NCBI GenBank assembly: GCA_036277635.1
Contig: DASUMP010000200.1
Span: forward strand, 1 to 17,988
Reading direction: 5' to 3'
Length of the DNA stretch: 17,988 nt
DNA from: DASUMP01 sp036277635
Lineage (GTDB): Bacteria > Actinomycetota > Acidimicrobiia > IMCC26256 > PALSA-610
Shown: positions 9,384-16,574 of the stretch, one piece after another
Position numbering within the stretch: the first letter of the stretch is position 1
How the letters are laid out: every line of letters begins with the position of its first letter
The notes under the pieces: model-generated
Told to the model about the DNA's origin: nothing
The model's input: the letters and a program-made list of their open reading frames with translations, nothing else
Database searches by the model: none
Made by a program: the position numbers and the translations under genes

Positions 9384-10567
9384 TGGTCGCACCGGTCCCG
9401 CAGCTCGAGGACCTCCCCCTCGGGCGCACCACGCGCGTCCTGCTGCGCGCCGACTTCAACGTCCCGTTGCAGGGCGACGCGATCGACGACGACCTGCGTA
9501 TCACCGCGGCGCTGCCCACGATCGAGTTCCTGCGCCACGCCGGCGCGTCGATCGTCGCGTGCTCCCATCTCGGTCGACCGAAGGGCGCACCCGACCCGCA
9601 GTACTCGCTCGCGCCGGTCGCGCGCCGGCTCGGCGAGCTGCTCGGCTTCGACGTCGCGCTCGTTCCCGAGATCGTCGGCCCGGCCGCGTTCCGCACCGTG
9701 TCGAACCTCGCGAGCGGCGAGGTCGCGTTGCTCGAGAACCTGCGCTTTCACCCGGGCGAGACCGCCGACGATCCCGCGTTCTCGACCAACCTGAGTCAGC
9801 TCGGCGACGTCTACGTCGACGACGCGTTCGGCGCCGCGCACCGCGCCCACGCATCGATCGTCGGTCCGCCGCGGCACCTCCCGTCGGCGGGCGGCCGCCT
9901 GCTCGCCCGCGAGGTGGAGGTGCTCGGCGGCCTGCTCGGAGCTCCGCAGCACCCGTTCGTCGCGATCCTCGGCGGCGCGAAGGTGAGCGACAAGCTCGGG
10001 GTGATCGACGCGCTGCTCGAACGCTGCGACACGATCGTCGTGGGCGGCGCGATGGCGTTCACCTTCCTGCTGGCGAACGGCGCGCGCGTCGGCAGCTCGC
10101 TGGTCGAGGCGGATCAGGTCGAGCACTGCCGGCGGCTGCTCGACACCGGCCGGGTGCTCGTGCCCACCGACATCGTCGCCGCGACCGAGATGTCCGCCGA
10201 CGCCACGAGCCGCCACGTCGGGGCCGGTGCGATCCCCGATGGCTGGATGGGCCTCGACATCGGACCCGAGACCGCCGGCACCTACGCCGACGCGATCGCC
10301 GGCGCCGCCACCGTGTTGTGGAACGGCCCGATGGGCGTGTTCGAGCTCGACGCGTTCGCCGCGGGCACGCGCACCGTCGCCGACGCGGTCGCCGACTGCC
10401 GCGGCTTCACCGTCGTCGGCGGTGGCGACAGCGCGTCGGCCGTGCGCCGCTTCGGGCTCTCCGATCGCATCGACCACGTGAGCACGGGCGGCGGCGCGTC
10501 GCTCGAGCTCCTCGAACACGGCGACCTGCCCGGTCTGCAGGCGCTCCGGGAGGCACGCACCGCATGA
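9383..10567 (+). CDS. pgk: Phosphoglycerate kinase
   Basis: Transfers phosphate from 1,3-bisphosphoglycerate to ADP, the first ATP-yielding step of glycolysis and the direct partner of Gap. The product is 394 aa, the normal length. Substrate-binding motifs of the N-domain are RADFNVPL (residues 22-29), SHLGRPKG near 60, LLENLRFHPGE and YVDDAFGAAHRAHAS. The nucleotide domain has LGGAKVSDKLGVI, GPMGVFE and GGGDSASAVRRFG, then the C-terminal STGGGASLELLE. The family commonly has T where GGGDS has S, a conservative change. The GTG start overlaps the last base of the gap stop (TAGTG), and the 3' end overlaps tpiA (ATGA), so the three glycolytic genes form one coupled unit. Confidence 0.97.
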   Translation: MVAPVPQLEDLPLGRTTRVLLRADFNVPLQGDAIDDDLRITAALPTIEFLRHAGASIVACSHLGRPKGAPDPQYSLAPVARRLGELLGFDVALVPEIVGPAAFRTVSNLASGEVALLENLRFHPGETADDPAFSTNLSQLGDVYVDDAFGAAHRAHASIVGPPRHLPSAGGRLLAREVEVLGGLLGAPQHPFVAILGGAKVSDKLGVIDALLERCDTIVVGGAMAFTFLLANGARVGSSLVEADQVEHCRRLLDTGRVLVPTDIVAATEMSADATSRHVGAGAIPDGWMGLDIGPETAGTYADAIAGAATVLWNGPMGVFELDAFAAGTRTVADAVADCRGFTVVGGGDSASAVRRFGLSDRIDHVSTGGGASLELLEHGDLPGLQALREARTA

Positions 10568-11340
10568 GCACCTCGGCCCGCAAGCCGCTGATGGCCGGCA
10601 ACTGGAAGATGCACCACAACCACCTGGAAGCGATCCAAGTGGTGCAGAAGCTGTCGTACCGCCTCGACGACCTCGACTACGAGCGCGTCGACGTCGCGGT
10701 GTGCCCGGCGTTCACCGCGCTCCGCTCGGTGCAGACCACGATCGACAGCGACCGCATCCCGATCGCGCTCGGCGCCCAAGACGTGCACTGGGAACAGCAG
10801 GGGGCGTTCACCGGCGAGATCAGCGCGACGATGCTCGCCAAGCTCAACGTCACCTTCGTGATCGTCGGGCACTCGGAGCGACGCGAGCTGTTCGGCGATA
10901 CCGACGACGTCGTGGCGAAGAAGCTGCGCGCGGTGCTCGGCGCGGGCATGCAGCCGATCCTGTGCGTCGGCGAGACGCTCGACGAACGCGAAGCCGGCAC
11001 CACCGACGCGAAGGTGCAGGGGCAGGTGCGCGCCGCGTTGGCCGGACTCAAGGCCGCCGACGTGGAGCGCTGCGTCCTCGCGTACGAGCCGATCTGGGCG
11101 ATCGGCACCGGTCGCAACGCCACCCCCGACGACGCCAACACGACGATCGGCGTGGTGCGAGCCACGGTCCGCAGCATCGTCGGCGACGTGGCCGAACGGC
11201 TGCGGATCCTCTACGGCGGGAGCGTGAAGCCCGGCAACATCGCCGAGCTGATGCGCATGCCCGAGCTCGACGGGGCGCTCGTCGGCGGGGCGTCCCTCGA
11301 CCCCGACGACTTCGCCCGGATCGTGCGCTACGCCCGCTGA
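10564..11340 (+). CDS. tpiA: Triosephosphate isomerase
   Basis: Interconverts dihydroxyacetone phosphate and glyceraldehyde-3-phosphate; a cytoplasmic dimer. The product is 258 aa. N13 and K15 (AGNWKM), the catalytic H103 (VGHSERR) and the base E175 (AYEPIWAIGTG) are all present, as are the phosphate-gripping YGGSVKPGN and GALVGGASLD. The ATG overlaps the pgk stop codon by 4 nt. Its product and substrate link it to the preceding gap; its substrate dihydroxyacetone phosphate is also consumed by NadA, though the two genes lie on opposite strands and are not co-regulated in any visible way. Confidence 0.97.
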   Translation: MSTSARKPLMAGNWKMHHNHLEAIQVVQKLSYRLDDLDYERVDVAVCPAFTALRSVQTTIDSDRIPIALGAQDVHWEQQGAFTGEISATMLAKLNVTFVIVGHSERRELFGDTDDVVAKKLRAVLGAGMQPILCVGETLDEREAGTTDAKVQGQVRAALAGLKAADVERCVLAYEPIWAIGTGRNATPDDANTTIGVVRATVRSIVGDVAERLRILYGGSVKPGNIAELMRMPELDGALVGGASLDPDDFARIVRYAR

Positions 11341-11356
11341 GTCACCCGGCCCCGAC

Positions 11357-11362
11357 TACCAT
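11357..11362 (+). promoter_or_regulatory. Possible secG -10 element
   Basis: TACCAT in the 57-nt space between tpiA and secG. No clear -35 is seen. secG could equally be read from the gap promoter. Confidence 0.25.
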
Positions 11363-11382
11363 CACGGGGTCCGTCCGCCGGC

Positions 11383-11389
11383 AAAGGAG
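11383..11389 (+). promoter_or_regulatory. secG ribosome-binding site
   Basis: AAAGGAG lies 8 nt before GTG 11398, ideal spacing. An earlier in-frame GTG at 11389 overlaps this site and cannot use it, so 11398 is the start. Confidence 0.8.
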
Positions 11390-11397
11390 TGGGTCGC

Positions 11398-11628
11398 GTG
11401 CTCAACGCGATCATCATCGGGATCCACGTGATCGTCTCGTTGGTGCTCGTCGTGCTGGTCCTCCTGCACGCCGGCCGGGGCGGCGGCCTCTCCGACATGT
11501 TCGGGGGAGCGGCGGGCGGCTCCATGGCTGGCTCCACCGTGGTGGAGCGGAACCTCGACCGGCTCACCGTCATCGCCGCGATCATCTTCACGTTCACGAC
11601 GATCCTGTTGTCGATCCGCCTCACCTGA
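11398..11628 (+). CDS. secG: SecG, protein translocase subunit
   Basis: Small accessory subunit of the SecYEG channel in the cytoplasmic membrane; it aids SecA-driven export. The product is 76 aa with two membrane helices (about residues 4-24, IIIGIHVIVSLVLVVLVLL, and 54-73, TVIAAIIFTFTTILLSI). The cytoplasmic loop between them carries GRGGGLSDMFGG, the typical actinobacterial SecG signature. Its place after tpiA is the conserved actinobacterial order. A strong Shine-Dalgarno sequence selects GTG 11398 over GTG 11389. A short hairpin follows the stop. Confidence 0.93.
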   Translation: MLNAIIIGIHVIVSLVLVVLVLLHAGRGGGLSDMFGGAAGGSMAGSTVVERNLDRLTVIAAIIFTFTTILLSIRLT

Positions 11629-11634
11629 GCGGCC

Positions 11635-11650
11635 CGCCCCGACCGGGGCG
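11635..11650 (+). terminator. Hairpin after secG
   Basis: CGCCCC-GACC-GGGGCG, a perfect 6-bp stem with a 4-nt loop starting 7 nt after the secG stop. No T-tract follows, so it is a weak terminator candidate for the gap-pgk-tpiA-secG unit. Confidence 0.4.
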
Positions 11651-11655
11651 TCCGG

Positions 11656-11683
11656 GGATTCCTGACCGGATTCCCTCGGAATT
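11656..11683. repeat. Small repeats upstream of the transporter operon
   Basis: GGATTCC occurs twice 12 bp apart (11656-11662 and 11668-11674), and ATTCC-CTC-GGAAT (11670-11682) is a perfect inverted repeat formed with the second copy. The patch is A/T-richer than its surroundings and lies about 50-75 bp before the proposed -10 of the binding-protein gene, a position suited to a regulator. No regulator is recognised. Confidence 0.3.
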
Positions 11684-11730
11684 GCGCGGATCTGATGACG
11701 TCGTGACGCGAATTCGGTGTCCGGCGGGAG

Positions 11731-11736
11731 TATCGT
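11731..11736 (+). promoter_or_regulatory. Probable -10 element of the transporter operon
   Basis: TATCGT, with the first base of transcription expected near 11743. This would give a leader of about 57 nt before TTG 11800, or an almost leaderless message if GTG 11746 were used. No convincing -35 is seen. Confidence 0.4.
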
Positions 11737-11786
11737 CCCGACGCGGTGTACGGGGCCATCCCCAGCATCGACCCAGCCACGGAGAC

Positions 11787-11793
11787 GGGGAGG
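11787..11793 (+). promoter_or_regulatory. Ribosome-binding site deciding the binding-protein start
   Basis: GGGGAGG ends 6 nt before TTG 11800. The TTG start gives a compact lipoprotein signal peptide; the upstream GTG 11746 would add 18 residues and has no such site. Confidence 0.6.
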
Positions 11794-11799
11794 TCCCGG

Positions 11800-13506
11800 T
11801 TGACTCTCAGACAGCGCAAGTGGTGGCGAGTGCTCGCGGTGATCACCGCCCTCGCCCTCGTCGCCGCCGCGTGCGGTGACGACGACGACGAGGAAGGCCA
11901 GCCCGACACGACCGACGAGACATCGGCCCCCGACGTCCAAGACGGCGGCACCCTCGTCATCGGTGCGGAGCAGGAACCGGAGTGCACCGACTGGATCGCG
12001 TCGTGCTCGGGTTCGTCGTGGGGCTACTGGATGATGAACGTCACCACCCTGCCCCGCTCCTTCGACATCGTGAAGGACGGCGAGGACTGGGTCTACGAGT
12101 ACAACAGCGACCTGCTCACCGGTGAGCCGGTGCTCGACGACAGCACCGACAAGCCCACGGTCACCTACGAGATCAACCCCGAAGCGGTGTGGTCCGACGG
12201 TGAGCCGATCACTTCCACCGACTTCAAGTACACCTGGGAGCAGATCGCGACCGGTGACGACATCTACGACACCACCGGCTACGCCGACGTCGAGAGCGTC
12301 GACGACTCCGACCCGAGCGTCGCGGTCGTCACCTACAGCAAGGTGTACGCAGGCTGGAAGGGCATCTTCGGCGGCCAGTACGGGATCTTGCCGAGCCACA
12401 TCCTCGAAGGCCAGGACCGCAGCGCCATGATGGCGAACGGCTACGAGTTCTCCGGTGGTCCGTGGAAGATCGACCGCTGGGAGAAGGGCGTCCAGGCCGT
12501 CCTCGTGCCGAACGAGAACTGGTGGGGCGAACCGCCGATCCTCGACGAGGTCGTCTTCCAGTTCATCACCGACACCTCGGCCGAGTTCCAGGCGTTCCAG
12601 TCGGGTCAGGTCTCCGCGATCTACCCGCAGCCCCAGCCCGACACGGTCGCGGCGATCGAGCAGGGCGTCGAAGGCGCCGGCACCGACTTCACCGGTGAGA
12701 CCGGCAACCTCGAAGCGCTCTGGTTCAACAACTCGGCCTTCCCGTTCGACACGGTGGCCGCCCGTCAGGCGTTCAGCTACGCGATCGACCGGCCCGCGCT
12801 GGTCGAGCGTCTGTTCGGCCCGCTCGGTGTCACCGAGCCGTCGAACGCGCTGAACCCGCCGATCTTCTCGGGCGTCAGCGACGTCGATGCGTTCTCCTTC
12901 TACGAGCAGGACGTCGACAAGGTCGCTGAGCTGCTCGAAGGCGACGGATGGGTGAAGGGCGACGACGGCATCTACGCCAAGGACGGCCAGAAGTTCGCGG
13001 CGACGCTGAAGACCACGACCGGCAACGCCCGGCGTGAGCTCACCGCCGAGGTGCTGCAGGCACAGTTGGAGGAAGTCGGCATCCAGCTCGACATCTCCCT
13101 CCAGGAAGCCGGCGACCTCTTCGGCGACCAGCTGCCGCGTGGCGACTTCCAGGTCGCGCTCTACGCGCAGGTGGCCACGACGCTCGAACCAGCGCTGTGC
13201 GCCATCCTCTGCTCGAAGAACATCCCGTCCGAAGCGAACAACCAGTCGGGTCAGAACTGGCAGCGCGTGAGCATCCCCGAGATGGATCCGCTGCTGGAGA
13301 CGGTCGACGGGTCGCTCGACCAGGACGAGCGTGTCGCGGCGCAGAAGGAAGCCGACGGGATCATGGCGGAGAACGCGGTCGCACTCCCGCTCGACCCGCT
13401 CCCGAACATCCTGCTCTGGAAGGAAGCCGAGATCGTGGGTGATCTGTTCTCGCACCCGATCCTCGGTCCCTTCTGGAACATCCACACCTGGGGTCTGGCC
13501 GCGTAG
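11800..13506 (+). CDS. Peptide-type ABC transporter substrate-binding lipoprotein (SBP_bac_5)
   Basis: The extracytoplasmic receptor of the importer encoded downstream. The product is 568 aa from TTG 11800 (586 from GTG 11746). The signal peptide has a basic n-region (RQRKWWR), a hydrophobic core to about residue 24, and lipobox-like VAAAC with C25 as the lipidated residue, followed by an acidic linker DDDDEE. The mature part follows the family 5 plan: GGTLVIG, then YEINPEAVWSDGEPITSTDFKYTWE, SGGPWKIDRWEKG, FNNSAFPFD, RQAFSYAIDR and ALPLDPLPNILLW near the end. Two close cysteine pairs (C-x6-C early in the mature chain, C-x3-C later) could form disulfides. Ligand type cannot be read from sequence; peptides are the family default. 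A long hairpin separates it from the permease genes. Confidence 0.92.
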   Translation: MTLRQRKWWRVLAVITALALVAAACGDDDDEEGQPDTTDETSAPDVQDGGTLVIGAEQEPECTDWIASCSGSSWGYWMMNVTTLPRSFDIVKDGEDWVYEYNSDLLTGEPVLDDSTDKPTVTYEINPEAVWSDGEPITSTDFKYTWEQIATGDDIYDTTGYADVESVDDSDPSVAVVTYSKVYAGWKGIFGGQYGILPSHILEGQDRSAMMANGYEFSGGPWKIDRWEKGVQAVLVPNENWWGEPPILDEVVFQFITDTSAEFQAFQSGQVSAIYPQPQPDTVAAIEQGVEGAGTDFTGETGNLEALWFNNSAFPFDTVAARQAFSYAIDRPALVERLFGPLGVTEPSNALNPPIFSGVSDVDAFSFYEQDVDKVAELLEGDGWVKGDDGIYAKDGQKFAATLKTTTGNARRELTAEVLQAQLEEVGIQLDISLQEAGDLFGDQLPRGDFQVALYAQVATTLEPALCAILCSKNIPSEANNQSGQNWQRVSIPEMDPLLETVDGSLDQDERVAAQKEADGIMAENAVALPLDPLPNILLWKEAEIVGDLFSHPILGPFWNIHTWGLAA

Positions 13507-13524
13507 CCAGACGCGCTACCGATT

Positions 13525-13556
13525 GGAGAGGCCCGGCGGTGACGCCGGGCCTCTCC
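13525..13556 (+). terminator. Long perfect hairpin between binding-protein and permease genes
   Basis: GGAGAGGCCCGGCG (13525-13538) and CGCCGGGCCTCTCC (13543-13556) form a perfect 14-bp stem closed by GTGA, a GNRA-type loop. It begins 18 nt after the binding-protein stop. No T-tract follows. In other ABC operons such hairpins stabilise the upstream message or partly stop transcription, so that binding protein exceeds permease; either role fits. Confidence 0.65.
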
Positions 13557-13567
13557 GCGGTCGGCAC

Positions 13568-13573
13568 TACGCT
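13568..13573 (+). promoter_or_regulatory. Possible internal promoter -10 for the permease genes
   Basis: TACGCT, identical to the uvrA -10, ends 10 nt before the permease ATG (13584). No Shine-Dalgarno sequence is visible in the interval, so a near-leaderless message is suggested. No matching -35 was found; the hairpin stem occupies part of that region. Confidence 0.35.
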
Positions 13574-13583
13574 TCGTCTCCAG

Positions 13584-14552
13584 ATGCTCACGTTCGTCGT
13601 ACGACGGGTGGCGTACTCGATCCCGGTCCTGATCGTCGCGTCGTTCCTGCTGTTCTGCATCGTCCGGGTCACGTTCGATCCCACCGCGAACCTCCGCCAG
13701 TCGCGCGATGTCAACGCAGTGCAGCGTGAGCGCGACCGCCTCGGACTCGACGACCCGCTCGTGATCCAGTACACGAACTGGGCGGGCGACTTCGTGACCG
13801 GCGACTGGGGCGAGAGCGACCGCACCCGCGAAGACGTGTTCCCGATGATCCGGCGCGCCTTGTGGGTCACGATGCAGCTGATCTTCTGGGGAATCGCGAT
13901 CTCCGCGCTGATCGCGATCGCCGTGGGGGTGTACTCCGCCGTCCGGCAGTACTCGATACCCGACTACATCTTCACCGGCATCGCGTTCATCGCGGTCGCG
14001 ATGCCACCGTTCTGGTTCGGGCTGATGGCCATCAAATGGCTCGCGGTCGAACCGCAGCAAGCCTGGAACCTCGACGACCCGCCGTTCTACTTCGTCGGCC
14101 TCCATTCCGCGACCGGCGACAGCGGTTTCCTCGACTACGCGCGCCACCTCGTGCTGCCGGTCATGACCCTCACCGTGCAGATCGTGGCGAGCTGGACCCG
14201 CTACCAGCGCGCGTCGATGCTCGACTCCCTCAGCTCCGACTACGTGCGCACCGCCCGCGCCAAGGGCGTGCCGCGCCGCAAGGTGATCTTCAAGCACGGG
14301 CTGCGCAACGCGCTGATCCCGCTCGTCACCGTCATGGCGGTCGACATCGGTCTCTTGTTCGGCGGGCTGATCATCACCGAGACGATCTTCTCCATCCCCG
14401 GCATGGGCCGGCTGTTCTTCGATTCGCTGCAACGCGGCGACGCCCCGGTGCTCGCCGCGTGGGTCGTCGTCACCGCCGCCTTCGTCATCGCGTTCAACCT
14501 CGTCGCCGACACGCTGTACGCGTGGCTCGATCCCAGGATCCGGCTCGGATGA
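13584..14552 (+). CDS. ABC transporter permease, DppB/OppB type
   Basis: A membrane channel subunit of the importer, 322 aa. The N-terminal helix (residues about 9-28) is followed by an outer loop containing LGLDDPLVIQY and GDWGES, then about five more helices. The ATPase-contacting EAA loop is YVRTARAKGVPRRKVIFKHGLRNALIP. FGGLIITETIFSIPGMGRLFF and the C-terminal DPRIRLG are standard for DppB. ATG 13584 begins the conserved MLTFVVRRV; an in-frame GTG at 13539 lies in the hairpin loop and is rejected. It overlaps the next gene by 4 nt (ATGA). It pairs with the following permease to form the channel. Confidence 0.95.
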   Translation: MLTFVVRRVAYSIPVLIVASFLLFCIVRVTFDPTANLRQSRDVNAVQRERDRLGLDDPLVIQYTNWAGDFVTGDWGESDRTREDVFPMIRRALWVTMQLIFWGIAISALIAIAVGVYSAVRQYSIPDYIFTGIAFIAVAMPPFWFGLMAIKWLAVEPQQAWNLDDPPFYFVGLHSATGDSGFLDYARHLVLPVMTLTVQIVASWTRYQRASMLDSLSSDYVRTARAKGVPRRKVIFKHGLRNALIPLVTVMAVDIGLLFGGLIITETIFSIPGMGRLFFDSLQRGDAPVLAAWVVVTAAFVIAFNLVADTLYAWLDPRIRLG

Positions 14553-15493
14553 GGATCGACGAGCAGGCACCCGACGAGATCGGCGGCCTGCCGCCGGCCG
14601 CGCCGCGCTCGAGCGACACCGAAGCCATCCGTGAGATGGAGCCGGTCGCCCGATCGCAGTTCGAGCTCGTCTTCCGGCGCTTCCTGCGCCACAAGATGGC
14701 CGTGTTCTCGGTGTTCCTGCTCCTCGCGATCACGGTCCTGTGCTTGAGCGCCAGCTGGATCGCGCCCTTCGGCGAGAACCAGCAGGAGCTCCTCAACTTC
14801 AACCAGAAGCCCGACGCCGAACACTGGTTCGGCACCGACGAGGTCGGCCGCGACGTGCTGTCGCGCATCCTCTACGGCGGGCAGATCTCGCTGAAGATCG
14901 GCGTCGCGGTCGCGCTCCTGTCGACCGCGGTCGGCACGCTCCTCGGCGCCATCGCCGGCTACTTCGGCGGCTGGATCGACAACGCGCTCATGCGCCTCAC
15001 CGATCTGTTCCTGGTCGTGCCGAGCATCGCGGTCCTTGCCATCGCCCTCAGAAAATTCGGCAACAAAGACATCACCATCATCCTGATCCTCGCCGCGGTG
15101 TTCTGGATGGTGATCGCGCGCGTCGTGCGCGGCCAGGTGCTCTCCATCAAGGAGAAGGAATACGTCGAAGCCGCGCGCGCGTCGGGCGCGTCCAACACGC
15201 GGATCATCGCCCGGCACATCCTCCCGAACGTGATCGGCCCGATCGTCGTGAACGCCACGCTCGCGGTCGCGGCAGCGATCATCACCGAGTCGACGTTGTC
15301 GTTCCTCGGCTTCGGCGTGCAGCCGCCACAGACCTCGTGGGGCAACATGCTGGCTCGCGGTCGCAGCTACATCGACGCCGACGCCGCGCACCTCGTGTAC
15401 TTCCCCGGACTCGCGATCCTCATCACCGTGCTCGCGATCAACTTCATCGGCGACGGGTTGCGCGACGCCTTCGACCCCCAGTCGAAGCACTGA
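14549..15493 (+). CDS. ABC transporter permease, DppC/OppC type
   Basis: The second channel subunit, 314 aa. About 50 cytoplasmic residues precede the first helix (MAVFSVFLLLAITVLCLSA). The usual outer segment HWFGTDEVGRDVLSRILYGG comes next. The following helices include the region VPSIAVLAIALRKFG, which is a little more polar than usual. The EAA loop is EYVEAARASGASNTRIIARHILPN, followed by ESTLSFLGFGVQPPQTSWGNML and the C-terminal IGDGLRDAFDP. All are diagnostic for DppC. The ATG overlaps the dppB-type stop. A single base separates its stop from the next ATG (TGAGATG), so coupling is likely throughout this operon. Confidence 0.95.
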   Translation: MRIDEQAPDEIGGLPPAAPRSSDTEAIREMEPVARSQFELVFRRFLRHKMAVFSVFLLLAITVLCLSASWIAPFGENQQELLNFNQKPDAEHWFGTDEVGRDVLSRILYGGQISLKIGVAVALLSTAVGTLLGAIAGYFGGWIDNALMRLTDLFLVVPSIAVLAIALRKFGNKDITIILILAAVFWMVIARVVRGQVLSIKEKEYVEAARASGASNTRIIARHILPNVIGPIVVNATLAVAAAIITESTLSFLGFGVQPPQTSWGNMLARGRSYIDADAAHLVYFPGLAILITVLAINFIGDGLRDAFDPQSKH

Positions 15494-15494
15494 G

Positions 15495-16574
15495 ATGCGC
15501 GACCACGCCGAGCTCGAGACCCTCCCCACCGACGGATCCCGGGCGTCCGCCACGCCCGACGGGCCGTTGCTCGAGGTGCGCGACCTGCGCGTCGAGTTCC
15601 CGACCGACGAAGGCACGCTGAAGGCCGTCGACGGCGTCTCGTTCTCGATCGACCGGCACCAGACGCTCGGCATCGTGGGGGAGTCGGGGTCGGGCAAGAC
15701 GGTCACGTCGCTCGCGATCCTCGGCCTGCTCCCGAAGAGCGCCAAGATCACCGGCGACATCCTCTTCGACGGCCTGTCGCTGCTCGGCCGCAAGGAGAAG
15801 CACCTCCAAGGCATCCGCGGCAACCGCATCGCGATGGTGTTCCAGGACGCGCTCGCGTCGCTCAACCCCGTGTACAAGGTCGGCGACCAGATCGCCGAAG
15901 CGATCGACGTGCACAACGAGCTCGCGAAGCACGAGACGCGCGAGCGCGTGCACGACCTGCTCGACCTCGTCGGCATCGCGAACCCGCGCGAGCGCGCCGG
16001 CCTCTACCCGCACGAGTACTCGGGCGGCATGCGCCAACGGGCGATGATCGCGATGGCGATCGCCAACGACCCCGACCTGCTCATCGCCGACGAGCCCACG
16101 ACCGCACTCGACGTGACGATCCAGGCGCAGGTGCTCGAGGTGTTGGAGCGCATCCAGGAGCGCACCCGCTCGTCGATCATGTTGATCACGCACGACCTCG
16201 GCGTGGTCGCCGGCGTCGCCCAAGACGTGATGGTGATGTACGCGGGCCGCGCGGTGGAGACCGGCAGCGTCGACGACATCTTCTACGCCCCGCGGCACCC
16301 GTACACGCTCGGCCTCCTCGCATCGCTCCCACGCATCGACCGCCGGCGCGAAGGAACCAAGCTGCACCGCATCAAGGGCCAGCCGCCGTCGCTCGTGTTC
16401 GTGCCTCCCGGTTGCCCGTTCCACCCGCGCTGCGAGTTCGCCCGCACGCCGGAACCATGCGCCACTGAACGCCCCGAGCTCGCCCCCGTCGGCGGCGCTC
16501 GGCGCAGCGCCTGCCACTTCAGTGCCGAGCTCGAAGGGCTCACGCCCGAGTCGTTGCGCGAGACCGCGTCATGA
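15495..16574 (+). CDS. Peptide-type ABC transporter ATPase, DppD/OppD type
   Basis: One of two ATPases that drive import, bound to the inner face of the permeases; 359 aa. Walker A GESGSGKT (residues 62-69), Q-loop in MVFQDALASLNP, signature SGGMRQR (176-182), Walker B LLIADEP with D199/E200, and the switch histidine in LITHDLG. The C-terminal oligopeptide-transporter domain has HPYTLGLLASLPRID and a CPFHPRC...C cysteine cluster, which in some relatives binds an Fe-S cluster. About 24 residues precede the conserved LLEVRDLRVEF. ATG 15495 lies 1 nt after the preceding stop. The 3' end overlaps the second ATPase gene (ATGA). Confidence 0.95.
   Translation: MRDHAELETLPTDGSRASATPDGPLLEVRDLRVEFPTDEGTLKAVDGVSFSIDRHQTLGIVGESGSGKTVTSLAILGLLPKSAKITGDILFDGLSLLGRKEKHLQGIRGNRIAMVFQDALASLNPVYKVGDQIAEAIDVHNELAKHETRERVHDLLDLVGIANPRERAGLYPHEYSGGMRQRAMIAMAIANDPDLLIADEPTTALDVTIQAQVLEVLERIQERTRSSIMLITHDLGVVAGVAQDVMVMYAGRAVETGSVDDIFYAPRHPYTLGLLASLPRIDRRREGTKLHRIKGQPPSLVFVPPGCPFHPRCEFARTPEPCATERPELAPVGGARRSACHFSAELEGLTPESLRETAS

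Noticed and set aside
11656..11683. The GGATTCC repeats as a CRISPR or mobile-element end
   Set aside because: Only two 7-bp copies, no spacers of regular length, no transposase and no target-site duplication nearby.
11362..13485. 707-codon open frame on the minus strand opposite the binding-protein gene
   Set aside because: Antisense shadow; it also crosses secG, two hairpins and the promoter region without any conserved motif.
13539..13583. GTG 13539 as the permease start
   Set aside because: It lies in the loop of a perfect hairpin and would prefix 15 residues translated from the stem; the conserved N-terminus begins at ATG 13584.
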